Assembly: GCF_937934665.1 (NCBI RefSeq)
Contig: NZ_CALGYW010000112.1
Location: 1 to 26,483, forward strand
Length of the DNA stretch: 26,483 nt
From: an uncultured Anaerococcus sp.
GTDB lineage: Bacteria; Bacillota; Clostridia; Tissierellales; Peptoniphilaceae
Direction of reading: 5' to 3'
Part shown: one piece after another, positions 24,214 through 26,483 of the stretch
How positions within the stretch are numbered: the first letter of the stretch is position 1
Layout: every line of letters starts with the position of its first letter
The notes under the pieces: model-generated
Told to the model about the DNA's origin: nothing
Seen by the model: only the letters and a program-made list of their open reading frames with translations
Database searches by the model: none
Program-made: the position numbers and the translations under genes

Positions 24214-24552
24214 ATGAATTTTGATGATTTCATAATATTTTTATTTCCAGCCTACTTTGTTTTTGTTGGTTTTATTTCAAATATGATAAAAAATAAACCG
24301 ATTGACAAAAAATATGGATATAGGACAGAACTTTCAACAAAGTCTAAGCAAAATTGGTATTTTGCAAATAACTTCATGGCAAGGGGTGCCTTTACTCTTG
24401 CACTTGTCTTTATAATAATAGGCCTAATTTTAAACAATTTTATAGAGATGACAAGAATTAGAAGATTTCTATTTATCCTAATAGAATTTATGTCCTATGT
24501 AATTTTAGGAATAACCCTTGAAAATAGGCTTAAGACAGCCCACAAAAAATAG
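24214..24552 (+). CDS. SdpI-like small membrane protein
   Basis: This is a 112-residue membrane protein with about three hydrophobic segments (7-24, 59-77, 84-103). A loop carries YGYRTELSTKSKQNWYFAN (34-52), which matches the core of the SdpI/YhfL family: (I/Y)GYRTxxSxKSxxxWxxAN. In Bacillus, SdpI gives immunity to the SdpC toxin and acts as a signal receptor, but most family members have no known role and no toxin is visible here. It starts 8 nt after the TVP38-like gene with TAGGAG upstream and is followed at 9 nt by a third small membrane-protein gene. Function as immunity is only a suggestion. Confidence 0.75.
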   Translation: MNFDDFIIFLFPAYFVFVGFISNMIKNKPIDKKYGYRTELSTKSKQNWYFANNFMARGAFTLALVFIIIGLILNNFIEMTRIRRFLFILIEFMSYVILGITLENRLKTAHKK

Positions 24553-24561
24553 GAGAAATAT

Positions 24562-24732
24562 ATGTTAAGAACCCTAGGTCTTATTTTATTAACGGTAGGA
24601 AATTTATTAATGATACCAGGAACTTTTAAAAAATATAAGAAAACTAGAGATAGGCTAGACTTGTTAGAACTAGTAGGCCTAATAATTATGGTTCCATCTA
24701 TTCTTATTCTAGTAATTGGTCAATTTATATGA
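24562..24732 (+). CDS. Small two-helix membrane protein, unknown function
   Basis: This is a 56-residue protein, short enough to be missed by automatic calling. It begins MLRTLGLILLTVGNLLMIPG, has a basic loop KKYKKTRDR (24-32) and a second hydrophobic helix VGLIIMVPSILILVIGQF (38-55). Translation is well supported: AGGAG (24551-24555) lies 6 nt before the ATG, the preceding stop codon overlaps that site, and a strong terminator follows the TGA. The helix-basic loop-helix layout suggests a hairpin with the loop on the cytoplasmic side. I do not recognise a family. It is the last gene of the TVP38/SdpI-like operon, so it probably works with those proteins. Confidence 0.75.
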   Translation: MLRTLGLILLTVGNLLMIPGTFKKYKKTRDRLDLLELVGLIIMVPSILILVIGQFI

Positions 24733-25208
24733 TAAAAGCTCTCAAGCTTGGAAATACCAAGTTTGAGAGCTTTTTATGAGAGTAATATTCCCAAACTTTT
24801 TCTTTCTTATCTACATAATTTTTAAGATAAGTATATAAAAAGTAAAAGGCAATGGCTATATGACCGATACCAGCTATACCTGATATAGCAGCACTTAGAG
24901 ATGCACTATCTAAATCATAGATTTGGTAGAAAGTTCTGGCAATTATTGTGCCAATAACTAAGATTAGTGAAAAATTATAGGTATTGAAAAATCTTTTTTC
25001 TTTTTTATCTTCTTTTAAATTAAAACTTTTTGCAAAATACTAAGAATCAAAAACAAAGTAAATCCTAAAACAAGGGTATGGGTGTGAGCCACTCTAAGGC
25101 TAGTAAGGCCTGTAAATCCTATTATTCTTGTGTATTCTCTGTAAAACCCCTTAAAAATAAGCCGAAGATTAAATAAATAAATGATATTTTAAAATATTTT
25201 TTTGTCAT
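24725..25208 (-). pseudogene. DUF2871 family membrane protein, broken by two frameshifts
   Basis: Reading the minus strand from the ATG at 25208 (AGGTG 6 nt upstream) gives MTKKYFKISFIYLIFGLFLRGF, then a stop after 28 codons. The homology continues one frame over: YREYTRIIGFTGLTSLRVAHTH and LVLGFTLFLILSILQK, then a second stop. It continues after a second shift: AKSFNLKEDKKEKRFF, a membrane stretch and SGIAGIGHIAIAFYF. Joined, these match the DUF2871 layout: four membrane helices, a GFTG...HTH segment and a late ISGIAGIGH block. Each break is explained by loss of 1 nt, one in a G-run near 25150 and one in a T-run near 25032. They could be real mutations or homopolymer sequencing errors. The last frame runs to a stop at 24725, through the terminator, so the original end is uncertain. 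It lies behind tetR and a tetR-type operator, and may have been its target. Function of the family is not known. Confidence 0.75.
24734..24775. terminator. Bidirectional terminator at the end of the TVP38/SdpI-like operon
   Basis: AAAAGCTCTCAAGCTTGG (24734-24751) pairs along its whole length with CCAAGTTTGAGAGCTTTTT (24757-24775), leaving a 5-nt loop, with T-runs on both strands. It begins 2 nt after the stop codon of the 56-residue gene. Read from the minus strand it runs through the end of the broken DUF2871 gene. Confidence 0.9.
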
Positions 25209-25221
25209 TATAAACACCTAC

Positions 25222-25234
25222 TGAACATTGTTCA
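25222..25234. promoter_or_regulatory. TetR-type operator before the DUF2871 gene
   Basis: TGAACATTGTTCA is a palindrome (TGAAC-ATT-GTTCA) 14 nt upstream of the DUF2871 start. It differs in one central base from the operator before the tetR gene at 25833-25845. Confidence 0.75.
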
Positions 25235-25270
25235 TAAACTTTCTTTACAAAGCCCGCTTTTTAAGACGGG

Positions 25271-25819
25271 TTAGTAGATGAGTTTTTTTATAATTTTAAG
25301 AATTAAGTCTTCGTTATGATTATTTTCTGCTATAAAACTGTGGATTGCCTTAAGGATAAATTCAAGCAAATCATCCTTGGTAAATTCATCATCAAAGACA
25401 TCCTTTCTGATATTTGGATCCCTTTCTAGGATTTCCATAAGGTTTTCACTTACTTTTTCGATGTAATTTGTCATGGAATCCTTGGCCCTGCTAATATTTT
25501 GAGCCTTAAAACTTAGGGAGTGGATATTAAAAAAATTAGGGTATTTTTCTATACCAAGGCTTAGATTTTTAAAAATATTAGATAAATAATCTATAAAATT
25601 ATTTGTATCAAGCCTAGCTTGGTCTAAAGATAAAATATCTTCCCATACACTTTCTATTGTGCTTATCATAAGGTCGTCCTTAGATGAGAAATAGTTGTAG
25701 ATAGTACCTATTGCCACATTAGAATTATTGGCAAGCTTTCTTATACTAAGTGCCTTAAGTCCATCTTTTGCCACGAGTTTTCTAGACTCATCAAGGATTA
25801 TGTCTCTTGTTATAATCAT
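25271..25819 (-). CDS. TetR/AcrR family transcriptional regulator
   Basis: This is a 182-residue one-component repressor. The N-terminal helix-turn-helix is typical: ARKLVAKDGLKALSIRKLA-like spacing in residues 11-31, then NVAIGTIYNYFSSKDDL (33-49), with the IGTIYNYF recognition helix. The C-terminal two-thirds is all-helical and would bind an unknown ligand and dimerise; it shows no similarity I can name. The ATG at 25819 has AGGAG 7 nt upstream. A strong promoter and a palindromic operator precede it, so it should repress itself, and the same operator before the downstream DUF2871 gene marks that as its likely target. TetR regulators next to small membrane proteins often answer lipophilic compounds; that is only an inference. 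Confidence 0.94.
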   Translation of the reverse strand: MIITRDIILDESRKLVAKDGLKALSIRKLANNSNVAIGTIYNYFSSKDDLMISTIESVWEDILSLDQARLDTNNFIDYLSNIFKNLSLGIEKYPNFFNIHSLSFKAQNISRAKDSMTNYIEKVSENLMEILERDPNIRKDVFDDEFTKDDLLEFILKAIHSFIAENNHNEDLILKIIKKLIY

Positions 25820-25830
25820 AAACGACTCCT

Positions 25831-25847
25831 AATGAACGTTGTTCATT
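25831..25847. promoter_or_regulatory. TetR-type operator before the tetR gene
   Basis: AATGAAC-GTT-GTTCATT is a perfect 7-bp inverted repeat with a 3-nt centre. It lies between the -10 box and the ribosome site of the tetR gene, where a bound dimer would block transcription. Its 13-bp core recurs at 25222-25234. Confidence 0.85.
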
Positions 25848-25850
25848 TAT

Positions 25851-25878
25851 ATTATAATTTCAAATCATCATCTGTCAA
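25851..25878 (-). promoter_or_regulatory. Promoter of the tetR gene
   Basis: On the minus strand: a perfect -35 TTGACA (25873-25878) and a perfect -10 TATAAT (25851-25856) with a 16-nt spacer. The -35 box lies just before the end of the DUF4491 coding region. The operator starts a few nt downstream of the -10. Confidence 0.8.
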
Positions 25879-26188
25879 GATTTTTATTTTTTCTTAATTT
25901 ATCGTAGTATTCTTTTCTCTTTGGATTTTCTTTAAACCAGCCTTTTAGAACTCTTTCTTCTTGCTCTATAACTTCGCCAATTGACCAAAAACAGCAACAA
26001 GCGATAACTCCTGCAAAGATACTTGGTATAAGTGATTTTATATATAGAGAAAGAGCCACAAAAATTATCCCAAATATAATAAAATACTTGTTAGCCTTCC
26101 TGCCCAAATAATATTCTCCTTTAATAACTAGGGGGTGAAAAATTCCTATAAGAAAAAATGTAACTAGGCCAATAATAATTCCTTCCAT
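25868..26188 (-). CDS. DUF4491 family membrane protein
   Basis: This is a 106-residue protein with three hydrophobic segments (about 3-20, 34-51, 55-70) and a hydrophilic, basic C-terminal tail. The conserved layout is that of DUF4491: LIGIFHPLVIKGEYY near the start (15-29), FWSIGEVIEQEERVLKGWF in the second half (67-85) and NPKR after it. I chose the ATG at 26188 because AGGAGGAG (26191-26198 on the plus strand) is a near-perfect ribosome site; the longer open frame to 26386 has no such support and its extra part is not membrane-protein-like for this family. It has three Cys in a row (64-66). Function is unknown. It has its own promoter and is followed at once by the tetR promoter. Confidence 0.85.
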   Translation of the reverse strand: MEGIIIGLVTFFLIGIFHPLVIKGEYYLGRKANKYFIIFGIIFVALSLYIKSLIPSIFAGVIACCCFWSIGEVIEQEERVLKGWFKENPKRKEYYDKLRKNKNLDR

Positions 26189-26204
26189 ATCTCCTCCTAG
26201 TATA

Positions 26205-26233
26205 ATTATCATATAGAATTGGATTCTGGTCAA
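26205..26233 (-). promoter_or_regulatory. Promoter of the DUF4491 gene
   Basis: On the minus strand: a -35 TTGACC (26228-26233), a 17-nt spacer and a -10 GATAAT (26205-26210), each 5 of 6 to consensus. The start of transcription would be near 26199, leaving a very short leader. Confidence 0.65.
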
Positions 26234-26260
26234 ATATTTAGGAAAGTAGATAAATAAAGG

Positions 26261-26280
26261 ATGTAAAAGCATTTTTACAT
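26261..26280. repeat. Inverted repeat between the divergent DUF4491 and Xre genes
   Basis: ATGTAAAA and TTTTACAT form a perfect 8-bp inverted repeat around 4 nt. It lies upstream of the DUF4491 promoter and about 76 nt before the Xre gene. It could be an operator for the neighbouring regulator, but AT-rich palindromes of this size can occur by chance. Confidence 0.4.
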
Positions 26281-26355
26281 AGAAAAATACGGGTGTAAAG
26301 TGATATAGATAGACTAAATAAGAATAATCTTTTAATATAAACTTAGGAGGTAAGA

Positions 26356-26483
26356 ATGAAAATCGGAGATAAATTAAAAAAGGCAAGGATGGATAAAAAA
26401 TTGACCCAGGAAGAGGTTGCAGAAAAAATATTTGTCTCTAGGCAATCAATATCAAACTGGGAAAATAATAAAACTTATCCAGA
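26356..26483 (+). CDS. Xre-family helix-turn-helix regulator (N-terminal part only)
   Basis: The gene is cut by the end of the window; 42 codons are visible. It begins MKIGDKLKKARMDKKLTQEE and continues VAEKIFVSRQSISNWENNKTYP, a standard Xre (Cro/C1-type) helix-turn-helix: helix 2 LTQEEVAEKIF, recognition helix SRQSISNWENNKTYP. This form (IGDKLKKAR...TQEEVAEKIFVSRQSISNWE) is common in regulators that have a membrane or sensory C-terminal domain, but that part cannot be seen. TAGGAGG (26344-26350) lies 5 nt before the ATG. It is divergent from the DUF4491 gene with a 167-nt gap. Confidence 0.9.
   Translation, partial: MKIGDKLKKARMDKKLTQEEVAEKIFVSRQSISNWENNKTYP

Noticed and set aside
26189..26386. 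N-terminal extension of the DUF4491 gene (66 extra residues)
   Set aside because: The ATG at 26188 has a near-perfect AGGAGGAG site; the extension covers a promoter and a palindrome.
1..26483. CRISPR arrays, tRNA or rRNA genes, phage genes
   Set aside because: No regularly spaced direct repeats, no cloverleaf or rRNA-like sequence and no phage structural genes were found on reading through.

Overview
The window reads as a chromosomal segment of a low-GC, Gram-positive, anaerobic-type Firmicute. My best guess is the Peptoniphilaceae (an Anaerococcus-like coccus), from AT-rich codon use (ATA Ile, AGA/AGG Arg), strong AGGAGG-type ribosome sites, the division-gene order and the family make-up. 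The genus is an inference; no 16S or other marker is present.

Layout. (1) 1-283: a GC-rich structured repeat (copy 1) sits at the 3' end of a minus-strand operon. That operon (3711 to 284) encodes an OmpR-type response regulator, its sensor kinase, and a membrane-anchored S41-peptidase-like protein that seems to have lost its catalytic Ser and Lys. (2) 3840-4091: a small GlsB/YeaQ-type membrane protein, divergent from the operon, with a possible sigma-B-like promoter. (3) 4187-7081 (minus): a class A penicillin-binding protein with a very acidic tail. (4) 7198-10591 (plus): hflX, a YigZ/IMPACT protein, a YebC-type regulator and lgt, tightly packed and closed by a terminator. (5) 10632-18187: a compact division and cell-wall (dcw) cluster, mraZ-rsmH-ftsL-mraY-murD-murG-divIB/ftsQ-ftsZ, followed directly by nrdR. 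It has a promoter and MraZ-box-like repeats at its head. ftsI, murE/F/C, ftsW and ftsA are absent from it. (6) 18165-18337: copy 2 of the structured repeat, overlapping the end of nrdR. (7) 18349-23457: rarA, asnS and leuS, closed by a terminator. (8) 23612-24732: three small membrane-protein genes (TVP38/DedA-like, SdpI-like, and a 56-residue two-helix protein) behind a strong promoter overlapped by an inverted repeat. (9) 24725-26188 (minus): a DUF4491 gene, a TetR regulator and a DUF2871 gene broken by two 1-nt frameshifts; tetR and DUF2871 are each preceded by the same palindromic operator. (10) 26356-end: the start of an Xre-type regulator.

How it works together: the centre is a housekeeping envelope and division island. 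MraY, MurD and MurG make lipid-linked peptidoglycan precursor, the PBP polymerises it, FtsL, DivIB and FtsZ place it at the septum, and Lgt lipidates envelope proteins. The two-component system, GlsB-like protein and TVP38/SdpI operon look like envelope sensing or stress functions.

The least-explained feature is the pair of large imperfect hairpins (about 175-205 nt) at 80-283 and 18165-18337. They share conserved termini and differ inside while keeping the fold. They are candidates for an undescribed structured RNA, terminator or MITE family.
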